A DNA stretch of 64,000 bases from Halomonas eurihalina. GTDB taxonomy: Bacteria > Pseudomonadota > Gammaproteobacteria > Pseudomonadales > Halomonadaceae. Under the pieces are notes generated by a model. It made no database searches, had not been told where the DNA came from, and saw nothing but the letters and a program-made list of their open reading frames with translations. The position numbers were made by a program, and so were the translations under genes. Numbering within the stretch: position 1 is the first letter of the stretch; every line of letters begins with the position of its first letter. The stretch spans positions 124,001 through 188,000 of the forward strand of contig NZ_VTPU01000004.1 in the NCBI RefSeq assembly GCF_008274785.1, written 5' to 3'. Below are positions 46,602 through 55,666 of the stretch, in pieces.

Positions 46602-47399
46602 ATGACGGCTCACCTGATTGTCACGGATCTCGACGGAACCCTGCTCGGCGCCGATCACGCCCTGGCGGATGTGACGGTCGATACCCTGCGCGCCCTGGCG
46701 GGGCAGGGGCATCGCATCGTGCTGGCCTCCGGTCGACATTATCGCGACATCCTGGCATTTCGCGATCGTCTCGGCATCGAGGCCCACATCATCAGCACCA
46801 ACGGGGCCTATACCCATGCGCCGGATGGCCGGCTGATCGAGGCGCGCCACCTGCCGAGCGGGCTGGCGCGCGAGCTGATCCGGTTGCCGCGCCCCGAGGC
46901 GGTGCGACTCAACCTCTATCATGACGATGAATGGCTGATCGATGCGCCGGCGCCTGAGTTGCTGGCCTTGCATACGCATACTGGCTTCGGCTATCGGGTG
47001 GCCGAACTCGACGGCTTGGATGGCGAGGGCGTGGGCAAGGTGCTCTACATCGGTGAGCCCGCCATGCTCGGCGAACTGGAGCAACAGGCGCGACGTCGCG
47101 CGGAGAGGGAGCTGCACATTACCTACTCCATGGACAACTCGCTGGAGATCATGGCCGGCGGGGTCAACAAGGGCACGGCGCTGACCGCCTTGCTGGCGCA
47201 ACTGGAGATCCCGGCCGAGCGCTGCCTGGCCTTCGGCGACAATCGCAACGACATCGAGATGCTCGATCTGGTCGGCGAGGCCCACGTGATGGGCAATGCC
47301 CACCCGGCCTTGATGGAAGCGGTGCCCGGTGCGTTGCGCATCGGTTCCCACGACCAGGCTGCCGTGGCGCAACGCCTGATCGAGCGCTTCGCGCTCTAG
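46602..47399 (+). CDS. Cof-type HAD-superfamily phosphatase
   Basis: 265 residues from ATG 46602 (MTAHLIVTDLDGTLLGADHA), with GAGGG at good distance; upstream in-frame sequence is not used. It has the HAD motifs: DLDGT (nucleophile Asp 9), ASGRH, the Lys in GGVNKGTAL and GDNRNDIEML. The C2B cap places it with YidA/Cof phosphatases that act on sugar phosphates, flavin or phosphate monoesters. Directly after the nag operon but with a 120-base gap, so it is probably transcribed from its own promoter. The substrate is unknown. Confidence 0.88.
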   Translation: MTAHLIVTDLDGTLLGADHALADVTVDTLRALAGQGHRIVLASGRHYRDILAFRDRLGIEAHIISTNGAYTHAPDGRLIEARHLPSGLARELIRLPRPEAVRLNLYHDDEWLIDAPAPELLALHTHTGFGYRVAELDGLDGEGVGKVLYIGEPAMLGELEQQARRRAERELHITYSMDNSLEIMAGGVNKGTALTALLAQLEIPAERCLAFGDNRNDIEMLDLVGEAHVMGNAHPALMEAVPGALRIGSHDQAAVAQRLIERFAL

Positions 47400-47523
47400 G
47401 AGCTCCGGGGCCGGCGTTGTCCGCTGTTGCCACCTTGGTGGTATCGCCAGCGTGTGGGGAGGGGCCTAGAGTATCGAGCATGATGATGTTCGACACGGCG
47501 CTCATTGAGCGCCACCGCTGCCG

Positions 47524-48261
47524 GTGACAGTGCCGATGACGACTCCTGCCGCCACCCTGGTCGTGGTCGACGATGATCCGGAGATCCGCGACCTGCTCGC
47601 CGATTACCTGACGCGCCACGGTTACCGTGCCCTGATGGCTGAGGACGCGGAGGCGTTGCGTGCCTTGCTTGCTACCGAGCGTCCCGACCTGTTGATCGTC
47701 GACTTGATGCTGCCCGGCGACGATGGCTTTGCCATTTGCCGCGAGGTACGCCGGGACAGCGAGGTACCGATCATCATGTTGACCGCCAGCCCCGACGAGA
47801 CCGATCGGATCCTCGGGCTGGAGCTCGGTGCCGATGACTATCTGGGCAAGCCCTTCAATCCCCGCGAGCTGCTGGCGCGGGTCAAGGCGGTATTGCGCCG
47901 TTGCCGGCCCCGCGGCGACTCGGCCGGCCCGGAGATGGCCCGAATCGTGGCCTTCGGCGACTGGCGTCTGGACCGCGTGACGCGTGAGCTGATCGACGAG
48001 CGTGGCGCACGTAGTGCCCTGTCGGGGGCCGATTTCTCGCTGCTGCAGGTCTTCCTCGAGCATGCCGAGCAGGTGCTCTCGCGGGAGGCCCTGTTCGACC
48101 TGACCCGTGGGCGTCCGGCGCCGCCGCTGGATCGTTCCATCGACGTGCATGTCTGCCGGCTGCGCCAACGGCTGGGTGAAGACGCCCAGCACTCGCAGCT
48201 GATTCGCACGGTGCGTGGCATGGGCTATGTGCTGGCGGCCCGGGTGGATGCGATCGCGTGA
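47524..48261 (+). CDS. OmpR-family response regulator
   Basis: 245 residues from GTG 47524 (an ATG at 47536 is possible). Receiver domain (about 10-125) with the acidic DDD near residue 17, phospho-acceptor Asp 60 (LIVDLMLPGDDG) and Lys in GKPFNPRE. The DNA-binding winged-helix domain follows (145-240; RSIDVHVCRLRQRLGED). The stop overlaps the sensor kinase start (GTGA), so the two form a two-component pair. The cluster continues with sugar isomerase and ABC transporter genes. The GltR/GtrS glucose system of pseudomonads has the same arrangement, which suggests regulation of this sugar-uptake region. Confidence 0.9.
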   Translation: MTVPMTTPAATLVVVDDDPEIRDLLADYLTRHGYRALMAEDAEALRALLATERPDLLIVDLMLPGDDGFAICREVRRDSEVPIIMLTASPDETDRILGLELGADDYLGKPFNPRELLARVKAVLRRCRPRGDSAGPEMARIVAFGDWRLDRVTRELIDERGARSALSGADFSLLQVFLEHAEQVLSREALFDLTRGRPAPPLDRSIDVHVCRLRQRLGEDAQHSQLIRTVRGMGYVLAARVDAIA

Positions 48262-49742
48262 GGCGTGCCACCAGGCGACACTGGCGACGTTCATTGGCAC
48301 GGCTGCTGCCGCGCTCCCTGCGTGGCCGTTTCCTGTTGATCATGGTGGTCGGAGTGCTGGGCGCGCAGCTCGCCAGCTACGCCATCTGGACGGCCCAGGC
48401 GCGCGATGGCCAGCTCGCCCGGCTCGACGAACTATCGCGCAATATCGCCTACAGCGTCGCCTCCACGGTGCGCTTCTTTCGCTCCCTGCCGTATGACTAT
48501 CGCCATATTGTGCTCGACCAGCTACGCGACATGGGCGGTACGCGCTTCTTCGTCAGTGTCAACGACCACCGTATCGAGATGAACGATATCGGTGAAGGGC
48601 CGGCGAAGGCGCTGGTGATCGACAACTTTCACGATGTGCTGCGCGATGAAATCGGCGTGACGGACGCCGAGGTAACCTTTACCCGGCCCGATACCCTGCG
48701 CTTGCTCAACAACGAGGTGTTGCTGCACGACATGCCGCCGCGCTGGGGGCAGCATAGCCTGATGAGTGCGCCGCTCTCGCAGCCAATCCTGGTGATACAA
48801 CTGCCGCTGGAGCGCGGCCAGTGGCTGTATGTCGCCACGCTGCTGCCGGTGTCGGATGTCTTCCATGACGGCGGCTGGCTGTCCGGTGACCGGCTGTTCG
48901 TGGCGTTGATGGTGCTGCTGACGGTCATCGGCCTGTCGTGGCTCGGCATTCGCAGTGCCACCCGAACCCTGGCGCGACTGTCGCGGGCCGCTCGCCGGCT
49001 GGGCGATGATCTCGACAGTCCGCCGCTCAGTGAAGGAGGGCCCCGCGAGGTGGCGGCGACGGCCATCGCCTTCAACCGCATGCAGCGGCGCATCCAGCAT
49101 CAGGTGGAGGAACGCGAACGGCTCTTCTCGGCGATTTCCCACGATCTGAAGACGCCCATCACCCGCCTGCGCCTGCGTGCCGAAATGCTCGACGATCCGG
49201 TACTTCGCGAGCGTTTCTGCGCTTCTCTGGACGAACTGGATCAACTGGTCCGGGGCGCGCTGGATTCGGTCAAGGGCCTCGACATGCACGAAGAGGTCGA
49301 GATGATCGAGCCGCTCGCCCTGTGCGATGAACTGGCCGGGGAGATGGCATTGCAGGGCGGCGAAGTGCGGGTGATAGGGAAGGGCGCGCCAGTGGCCGTC
49401 AAGCCGCTGGCCTTCAAGCGCTGCCTGACCAACCTGCTGGAGAATGCCATCTTCTATGGCCAGCGCGCCGAGGTGCGGCTCGAGGATACGCCGGACAGCC
49501 TGCAGATGACGATCCGCGATCATGGCCCCGGCATCGAGGCGGCGCAGCGCGAGCGAGTCTTCTCGCCCTTTGTGCGGCTCGAGCCGTCGCGCAGTCGCCA
49601 TACCGGTGGCAGCGGCCTGGGGATGGGCATTGCCCGGCATATCATCCAGGCCCACGGCGGCCGGCTGGCGCTGGACAATCACCCCGAGGGTGGACTGGTG
49701 GTGAGCCTGACGTTGCCCAGGGCAGACCCTGAAACGCTGTAA
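48258..49742 (+). CDS. Sensor histidine kinase
   Basis: 494 residues from GTG 48258. An Arg-rich N-terminus, a first membrane helix (about 23-43), a periplasmic sensor region (about 45-205), a second helix (about 210-230) and a HAMP segment are followed by the dimerisation domain with phospho-His 295 (SAISHDLKTPITRLRLRAEM) and the ATPase domain with the N, G1 and G2 boxes (NLLENAIFY, DHGPGIEAAQRERVFSPF, GGSGLGMGIARH). It is the partner of the upstream regulator and is probably a sugar or binding-protein sensor of the GtrS kind, on position. Confidence 0.92.
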   Translation: MRRATRRHWRRSLARLLPRSLRGRFLLIMVVGVLGAQLASYAIWTAQARDGQLARLDELSRNIAYSVASTVRFFRSLPYDYRHIVLDQLRDMGGTRFFVSVNDHRIEMNDIGEGPAKALVIDNFHDVLRDEIGVTDAEVTFTRPDTLRLLNNEVLLHDMPPRWGQHSLMSAPLSQPILVIQLPLERGQWLYVATLLPVSDVFHDGGWLSGDRLFVALMVLLTVIGLSWLGIRSATRTLARLSRAARRLGDDLDSPPLSEGGPREVAATAIAFNRMQRRIQHQVEERERLFSAISHDLKTPITRLRLRAEMLDDPVLRERFCASLDELDQLVRGALDSVKGLDMHEEVEMIEPLALCDELAGEMALQGGEVRVIGKGAPVAVKPLAFKRCLTNLLENAIFYGQRAEVRLEDTPDSLQMTIRDHGPGIEAAQRERVFSPFVRLEPSRSRHTGGSGLGMGIARHIIQAHGGRLALDNHPEGGLVVSLTLPRADPETL

Positions 49743-49871
49743 TACTTTGCAACATCAGCAAAGATGGCGACATCGTCGCCGAGCCGTACAGTGGATCGGC
49801 ATGCCGGAAGGTATCGGTCCCGGTCCTTGATCCCATTCCCTGTCCTTGACCTCATTCGTAGGGAGAGCCTC

Positions 49872-51056
49872 GTGAACATCTTCGATCCCGACTTCCTCGA
49901 TGCCCATGTGCGCAAGACCATGGCGTTCTACCACCCGCGCGCCATCGACCCGCAGGGTGGCTTCTTTCATTACCTGCGCGACGATGGTGCCATCCTCGAC
50001 CGACGCCATCGCCACCTGGTGTCGAGCGCCCGCTACGTGGTGACTTATGCCCGCTTCGCGCGGCACAGCGGCGAGCCGGAGTATCGCCACTGGGCGCGGC
50101 ACGGGCTCGACTACCTGGAACGGGCCCATTTCCAGACGGCCTATCAAGGCTACGCCTGGACCCTGTCGAACGGCGAGGTGGAGGACGACACCAACCACTG
50201 CTACGGGCTGGCCTTCGTGTTGCTGGCCTACGGCGAAGCGCTCAAGGTCGATGTGCCCGGGGCACGGCAGGGCCTCTACGCGACTCACGCCATGCTGCAG
50301 CGGCGGTTCTGGGAACCGCAGCACGGGCGTTTCGCCGACGAGGCCGACCGCCAGTGGCGCGTGTCTGGCTATCGAGGCCAGAACGCCAACATGCATGCCT
50401 GCGAGGCGCTGATCTCGGCTTACGAGGCCACCGGAGACGCGGGCTTCCTGACCCAGGCGATGACCATCGCCCGGGCCATCGTCGGCGCCAATCGCGACCA
50501 TGAACATGGCTGGATCTGGGAGCACTACGATGCCCAATGGCGTCGTGACCTGGATTACAACCGTGACGACCCGAGCCACCTGTTCCGCCCCTGGGGCTAT
50601 CAGGTGGGGCACCAGACCGAATGGGCCAAGTTGCTGGTCATGCTCGAGCGATACCGGCCCGAGGCCTGGCTGTTGCCCACCGCCGAGCGCCTGTTCTCGA
50701 GTGGCGTGGGGGCCGGCTGGCATCCGCAGACGGGGGGCCTGGTCTACGGGCTCGACCTGGACGGGCGGATCAGCGACGCCGACAAGTACTTCTGGGTGCA
50801 GGCCGAGAGTTTCGCCGCGGCGGCCATGCTGGGCGAGCGGACCGGCCGCGATATCTACTGGCGCTGGTATCGACGGCTCTGGGACTTCAGTTGGCAGCAC
50901 ATGATCGATCATCGTCACGGCGCCTGGTATCGACTGCTCGATGCCGACAATCACCGCTATTCCGACATCAAGAGCCCGGCGGGCAAGGTGGATTATCACA
51001 CCATGGGGGCTTGTCAGGACGCCATGGCAGCATTGAAGGCGAGGCCATACCGCTAG
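49872..51056 (+). CDS. AGE-family sugar isomerase/epimerase (mannose isomerase-like)
   Basis: 394 residues from GTG 49872 (reading NIFDPDFLDAHVRKTMAFYH), preceded by GGGAGAG; upstream sequence in frame has no other support. The (alpha/alpha)6 barrel of N-acylglucosamine 2-epimerase and YihS-type aldose-ketose isomerases is recognisable: GFFHYLRDDG, QNANMHACEALI, EHYDAQW and the C-terminal WVQAESFAA, DYHTMGACQDAM. Catalytic His and Glu positions look intact. The product is likely fructose from mannose or a related interconversion. It sits between the two-component genes and the sugar ABC transporter. Confidence 0.85.
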   Translation: MNIFDPDFLDAHVRKTMAFYHPRAIDPQGGFFHYLRDDGAILDRRHRHLVSSARYVVTYARFARHSGEPEYRHWARHGLDYLERAHFQTAYQGYAWTLSNGEVEDDTNHCYGLAFVLLAYGEALKVDVPGARQGLYATHAMLQRRFWEPQHGRFADEADRQWRVSGYRGQNANMHACEALISAYEATGDAGFLTQAMTIARAIVGANRDHEHGWIWEHYDAQWRRDLDYNRDDPSHLFRPWGYQVGHQTEWAKLLVMLERYRPEAWLLPTAERLFSSGVGAGWHPQTGGLVYGLDLDGRISDADKYFWVQAESFAAAAMLGERTGRDIYWRWYRRLWDFSWQHMIDHRHGAWYRLLDADNHRYSDIKSPAGKVDYHTMGACQDAMAALKARPYR

Positions 51057-51351
51057 GGGGCCGGGGACAAGCCGAAGAGGAGGTCCGACGCCAGTGAAGG
51101 CGTCGGTAGCGTACAGGGAGGTATCCTCGCAGGCTTGTCGGCGGATCAGCTCCGAGCGACCCCCCTGTCTGCAATAACCTTGGGCCTTGCTGGCGAGGAG
51201 TTATGTTACCGGTCTGTAACATTGTTTCGGCATTGCAATAGTTCGGCAACACTATTCAGTACTTGGTAATCCCCCGGGACGGAGGAGTGCGCTAGCGTGA
51301 TGGGAGCCGCTTCGGCGGCGCATGACAACAACAATTCAGGAGGCACGTCCT
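51057..51351 (+). other. Regulatory region of the sugar ABC operon
   Basis: 295 bases with no gene. A perfect dyad TGTTAC-N6-GTAACA at 51204-51221 is a candidate operator. The remainder is GC-mixed with no other feature seen apart from the ribosome-binding site GGAGG at 51337-51341. Confidence 0.55.
51204..51221. promoter_or_regulatory. Perfect inverted repeat, candidate operator
   Basis: TGTTAC and GTAACA, separated by six bases, are exactly symmetric, about 130 bases upstream of the binding-protein gene. The spacing (6-6-6) suits a dimeric regulator. Which one binds it is unknown; the response regulator at 47524 is one candidate. Confidence 0.45.
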
Positions 51352-52629
51352 ATGCGCGCATTGATGCGATTCTCTCCACTCCGCCACACCCTGCTGGGGC
51401 TGGCCGTGGCCGGCGCCCTGGGCGCCGCCGGGCAGGCTCAGGCCGGCGAGGTCGAAGTTCTGCACTGGTGGACCTCCGGCGGGGAGGCCAAGGCGGTGGG
51501 CGAATTGCGCGACCTGCTCGAGGCGGAGGGCCATGAATGGAAGGACTTCGCCGTGGCCGGTGGTGCCGGCGACAGCGCCATGACGGTACTCAAGTCGCGC
51601 GCCATGTCCGGCAACCCGCCGGCGGCCGCGCAGATCAACGGGCCGGAGATCCAGGAGTGGGGCGAGTTGGGCCTACTCGGCAACCTCGACGATGTAGCCG
51701 AAGAAGGCAACTGGGACGAGCTGTTGCCCGAGGTGGTGTCCGACATGATGCGTCACGACGGCCATTATGTGGCGGTGCCGGTGAACGTGCACCGCGTCAA
51801 TTGGCTGTGGGCCAATCCCGAGGTGCTCGATGATGCTGGCGTCGAGATGCCGACCACCTGGGACGAGTTGTTCGCCGCCGGCGAGACGCTGCGCGAAGCG
51901 GGATACGTGCCGTTGGCCCATGGCGGGCAGCCCTGGCAGGATGCCACCACCTTCGAGAGTGTGGTGCTGAGCCTCGGCGGCAGCGATTTCTATCGTCGCG
52001 CCTTCGTCGACCTCGATGAACAGACGCTGCAGAGCGACACCATGATCGAGGCGCTGACCACCTTCAAGCGCCTGCGCGAGCTGATGGACGAGGGCATGCC
52101 GGGGCGCGACTGGAACCAGGCCACCGGCATGGTGATCGACGGCGAGGCCGCCATGCAGATCATGGGCGACTGGGCCAAGGGCGAATTTACCGCCGCCGAG
52201 ATGCAGGCCGGCGAGGATTATGTCTGTGCGCCGGTACCGGGCACCGAGGATGCCTTTACCTTCAATATCGACAGCTTCGCCATGTTTCAGCTCGACGACG
52301 AGTCCGCGCGGCAGGCCCAGCAGACCCTGGCTCGGCTGATCCTGGAGCCGGATTTCCAGAAGACCTTCAACCAGATCAAGGGCTCGATCCCGGCGCGTCC
52401 CGATCTCGACATGAGCGGCTTCGACAGTTGCGCCAAGCGCTCCATGGAAGCCTTCCAGGCGGCGCGTGACGCCGACACCCTGGTGCCCAGCATGGCGCAT
52501 CGGATGGCCATGCGCAGCGATGTGCAGGGTGCCTTCTTCGACATCATCACCAACTACTTCAACTCGAGCGACATGACCGCCGAACAAGCCGCCGAGCGGC
52601 TGGGGCAGGCCGCCAAGCTGGCCATGTGA
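51352..52629 (+). CDS. Sugar ABC transporter substrate-binding protein (GtsA/glucose-mannose type)
   Basis: 425 residues from ATG 51352 with GGAGG nine bases upstream. A signal peptide (about 1-32, ending AGQAQA-GEVE) directs it to the periplasm. The mature protein is a family-1 extracellular solute-binding protein: VLHWWTSGGEAKAV at the N-lobe, VPVNVHRVNWLWANP and MPTTWDELFAAGETLR. It is closest in look to the glucose/mannose-binding proteins of Pseudomonas. It is followed by a stem-loop before the permease genes, which usually gives higher levels of the binding protein. Substrate by context. Confidence 0.9.
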   Translation: MRALMRFSPLRHTLLGLAVAGALGAAGQAQAGEVEVLHWWTSGGEAKAVGELRDLLEAEGHEWKDFAVAGGAGDSAMTVLKSRAMSGNPPAAAQINGPEIQEWGELGLLGNLDDVAEEGNWDELLPEVVSDMMRHDGHYVAVPVNVHRVNWLWANPEVLDDAGVEMPTTWDELFAAGETLREAGYVPLAHGGQPWQDATTFESVVLSLGGSDFYRRAFVDLDEQTLQSDTMIEALTTFKRLRELMDEGMPGRDWNQATGMVIDGEAAMQIMGDWAKGEFTAAEMQAGEDYVCAPVPGTEDAFTFNIDSFAMFQLDDESARQAQQTLARLILEPDFQKTFNQIKGSIPARPDLDMSGFDSCAKRSMEAFQAARDADTLVPSMAHRMAMRSDVQGAFFDIITNYFNSSDMTAEQAAERLGQAAKLAM

Positions 52630-52637
52630 TGTCCATG

Positions 52638-52661
52638 CGGCGCCCGCCGGAGCGGGTGCCG
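52638..52661 (+). other. Stem-loop between the binding-protein and permease genes
   Basis: CGGCGCCCGC (52638-52647) pairs with GCGGGTGCCG (52652-52661) with one G-T pair and a four-base loop, nine bases after the binding-protein stop. No T-run. Similar intercistronic stems protect upstream mRNA or cause partial termination in ABC operons. Confidence 0.6.
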
Positions 52662-52700
52662 TATTCTTCTCGAGCCTGAGCTAGCCCTTGAGGTAGCCCT

Positions 52701-53642
52701 ATGAAATCCGTTTCGACTCCCGGGGAGGCGGCGCGGCCTGTCGGCGCGCCGGTCTCGCGTCCCAGCGTGACCGGTCATCTCCAGGCCTGGTTGCCCAAAC
52801 TGGTGCTGGCGCCGTCCGTGGTGATCTCGCTGTGCTTTGTCTATGGCTTCATGCTGTGGACCTTCGTCCTCTCCCTGACCGATTCGCGCATGCTGCCGAG
52901 CTACGACTTCGTCGGCTTCGCCCAATATGCGCGACTGATGAACAATGAACGCTGGTGGGTGGCGGCCACCAACCTCGGCGTGTTCGGTGTGCTCTTCGTT
53001 GGCCTGTGCCTGGTACTGGGGGCGGGGCTGGCGATCCTGCTCGATCAGCGCATCCGTCGCGAGGGCATGCTGCGTACTCTCTACCTGTATCCCATGGCGC
53101 TGTCGTTCATCGTCACCGGGGTGGTGTGGAAATGGCTGCTCAATCCCGGTCTCGGTATCCAGGCCATGGTGCGTGGCTGGGGATTCGAGTCCTTCACCTT
53201 CGACTGGCTGGTGGACCCGGACATGGCCGTCTACACCCTGGTCATCGCGGCGGTATGGCAGGCCTCGGGCTTCGTCATGGCGCTGTTTCTGGCCGGGCTG
53301 CGCGGCATCGACGACAGCATCCTCAAGGCCGCCCAGCTCGATGGGGCCAGCCTGCCTCGCGTCTACTGGCGGGTGGTGATGCCTTGCCTGCGTCCCGTGG
53401 TGTTCAGCGCGGTGATGATCCTCTCGCACATCGCCATCAAGAGCTTCGACCTGGTGGTGGCGCTGACCGGCGGCGGGCCGGGCTATTCTTCGGATCTGCC
53501 GGCGACCTTCATGTACGCCCATGCCTTCACCCGCGCCCAGATCGGCATGGGCTCGGCCAGTGCCATCCTGATGCTGGGAGGCGTGCTGGCGATCCTGGTG
53601 CCTTATCTCTATTCGGAATTGCGGAGCCGTCGACATGGATAA
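52701..53642 (+). CDS. Sugar ABC transporter permease (first)
   Basis: 313 residues, about six membrane helices. The MalF-type EAA motif is visible (DGASLPRVYWRVVMPCLRPV, near residue 214). It belongs to the inner-membrane channel with the second permease. GAGG precedes the ATG. Its end overlaps the next permease start by 8 bases. Substrate (glucose, mannose or glycerol-phosphate-like) is not decided by the sequence. Confidence 0.92.
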   Translation: MKSVSTPGEAARPVGAPVSRPSVTGHLQAWLPKLVLAPSVVISLCFVYGFMLWTFVLSLTDSRMLPSYDFVGFAQYARLMNNERWWVAATNLGVFGVLFVGLCLVLGAGLAILLDQRIRREGMLRTLYLYPMALSFIVTGVVWKWLLNPGLGIQAMVRGWGFESFTFDWLVDPDMAVYTLVIAAVWQASGFVMALFLAGLRGIDDSILKAAQLDGASLPRVYWRVVMPCLRPVVFSAVMILSHIAIKSFDLVVALTGGGPGYSSDLPATFMYAHAFTRAQIGMGSASAILMLGGVLAILVPYLYSELRSRRHG

Positions 53643-54513
53643 CGTGATTCGATCCCGGACCCCGGCGGCGCGTGTCTGGCGCCTGATGCTCCACCTGACG
53701 CTGCTCGTGGCGGCGCTCTGGTACCTGCTGCCACTGGCGGTAATGGTACTGACCTCCATCAAGCCCCTCGGCGAGATCGGTGCCGGCAGCCTGCTGGCCT
53801 TGCCCGAGAACCCGACGCTGGCCCCCTGGCTGAAGGCCTGGGGATCGGCCTGCACCGGCATGCGCTGCGATGGGGTGAGCGGTTACTTCTGGAACTCCTT
53901 CGCCATCGTGATTCCCGCCGTGATCATCGCCACCCTGATTGGTGCCCTGAACGGCTACGCCCTGACCAAGTGGCGCTTCAAGGGGGCCGAACTGGTGTTC
54001 GCGATGATGCTGTTCGGCTGCTTCATACCGTTTCAGGTCATCCTGCTGCCCATGGCCCAGACTTTGGGCTGGCTGGGGCTGTCGAGTTCGCGGGCCGGTC
54101 TGATATTCGTGCATGTGGTATTCGGCATCGCCTTTACCACGCTGTTCTTCCGCAACTTCTACGTCTCGATCCCCGACGAGCTGGTCTCGGCGGCCAAGCT
54201 CGACGGCGCGGGCTTCTTCCGTATCTTCTGGCGAATCCTGCTGCCGGTGTCCAAGCCGATCATCGTGGTCTCGGTGATCTGGCAGTTCACCCAGATCTGG
54301 AACGACTTCCTGTTCGGCGTGGCATTTTCCGGGCACGACACCCAGCCGGTGACGGTGGCACTCAACAATCTGGTCAACACCTCCACCGGCGTGAAGGAAT
54401 ACAACGTCGACATGGCCGCGGCGATGATCGCCGCGCTGCCGACCCTGGTGGTCTATGTGCTGGCCGGCAAGTATTTCGTCCGGGGGCTTACCGCCGGTTC
54501 GGTAAAAGGATAA
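53635..54513 (+). CDS. Sugar ABC transporter permease (second)
   Basis: 292 residues with six predicted membrane helices. MalG-type EAA motif (AAKLDGAGFFRIFWRILLPV) at about residue 185-205, which contacts the ATPase. It overlaps the upstream permease gene by 8 bases and precedes the ATPase gene by 19. Together the two permeases form the pore. Confidence 0.92.
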   Translation: MDNVIRSRTPAARVWRLMLHLTLLVAALWYLLPLAVMVLTSIKPLGEIGAGSLLALPENPTLAPWLKAWGSACTGMRCDGVSGYFWNSFAIVIPAVIIATLIGALNGYALTKWRFKGAELVFAMMLFGCFIPFQVILLPMAQTLGWLGLSSSRAGLIFVHVVFGIAFTTLFFRNFYVSIPDELVSAAKLDGAGFFRIFWRILLPVSKPIIVVSVIWQFTQIWNDFLFGVAFSGHDTQPVTVALNNLVNTSTGVKEYNVDMAAAMIAALPTLVVYVLAGKYFVRGLTAGSVKG

Positions 54514-54532
54514 CAACGCGAGGTAATTCGCC

Positions 54533-55654
54533 ATGTCAGCTCTGGAAATCGACAATGTCTGCAAGGATTTCGGTACGACCCGGGTGCTCGAGGAGGTCAG
54601 CCTGGCTATCGACTCCGGGGAGTTCCTGATCCTGGTGGGGCCTTCAGGGTGCGGCAAGTCGACCCTGATGAATGCCATCGCCGGCCTGGAGCCGGTCACG
54701 TCGGGGCGCATCCTGGTCGGCGGCGACGACATCACCTGGCGAACCCCCGCCGAGCGCGACATTGCCATGGTCTTTCAGTCCTATGCGCTATATCCGAGCA
54801 TGACGGTGCGCGGCAACATTGCCTTCGGCCTGGAAATGCGCAAGGTGCCCAGGGCCGAGCGCGAGGCCGCCGTGGAACGGGTCGCCGACCTGCTGCAGAT
54901 CTCGCACCTGCTGGATCGCAAGCCGGCGCAGCTTTCCGGCGGCCAGCGTCAGCGCGTGGCCATGGGGCGCGCCCTGGCGCGGGAACCGCAGATCTATCTC
55001 TTCGACGAGCCGCTTTCCAACCTGGATGCCAAGTTGCGCGTCGAGATGCGCACCGAGATCAAGAAGCTTCATCAACGGCTTGGCACCACCATCGTCTATG
55101 TGACCCACGACCAGATCGAAGCCATGACCCTGGCCGACAGCATCGCCGTGATGCGCGATGGTCGGATTCTGCAGCTGGGTACGCCAGACGAGGTCTACAA
55201 CAACCCGGTGGACAAGTACGTGGCGGGCTTCATGGGCTCGCCGTCGATGAACTTCATCGAGGCGGAACTGGCGGGCGAGCCCGGGGCGTATCGATTGCAT
55301 ATCGCCACCGAGGGTGAGGCGGCACTGACGCTACCGTGGCCGACATCGCGCGAGACACCGGCCTTGGCCGAGCGCCTCGGGCAGACAGTGACGCTCGGCC
55401 TGCGCCCCGAGCACTTCGCCGAGGAAGATACCCGCCTGGGCGATCGGGCCGAGGGCACGCCGCTCTCGGCCAGGGTCAGCGTGGTCGAGCCCACCGGTGC
55501 CGATATCCTGCTGCGCCTGCCGCTTGGCGATACGGAGATCACCGCCCGGGTGGGCCCGGACTGCCAGGTCGCACCGGACGAACGGCTCGGACTGCGTGTC
55601 GACATGCGACGCGCCGTGCTGTTCGATGCCGACACCGACGCTCGCCTGGCCTGA
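54533..55654 (+). CDS. Sugar ABC transporter ATP-binding protein (MalK/UgpC-type)
   Basis: 373 residues. Walker A GPSGCGKST, Q-loop and the signature LSGGQRQRVAMGRAL, Walker B IYLFDEPLSNLDAK and the H-loop VTHDQIEAMTLAD are all present in the N-terminal 235 residues. The TOBE/MOP regulatory domain (about 240-373) is typical of MalK-type ATPases. It powers the transporter encoded just upstream. GAGG precedes the ATG. Confidence 0.95.
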   Translation: MSALEIDNVCKDFGTTRVLEEVSLAIDSGEFLILVGPSGCGKSTLMNAIAGLEPVTSGRILVGGDDITWRTPAERDIAMVFQSYALYPSMTVRGNIAFGLEMRKVPRAEREAAVERVADLLQISHLLDRKPAQLSGGQRQRVAMGRALAREPQIYLFDEPLSNLDAKLRVEMRTEIKKLHQRLGTTIVYVTHDQIEAMTLADSIAVMRDGRILQLGTPDEVYNNPVDKYVAGFMGSPSMNFIEAELAGEPGAYRLHIATEGEAALTLPWPTSRETPALAERLGQTVTLGLRPEHFAEEDTRLGDRAEGTPLSARVSVVEPTGADILLRLPLGDTEITARVGPDCQVAPDERLGLRVDMRRAVLFDADTDARLA

Positions 55655-55666
55655 GGAGAAACCGCC

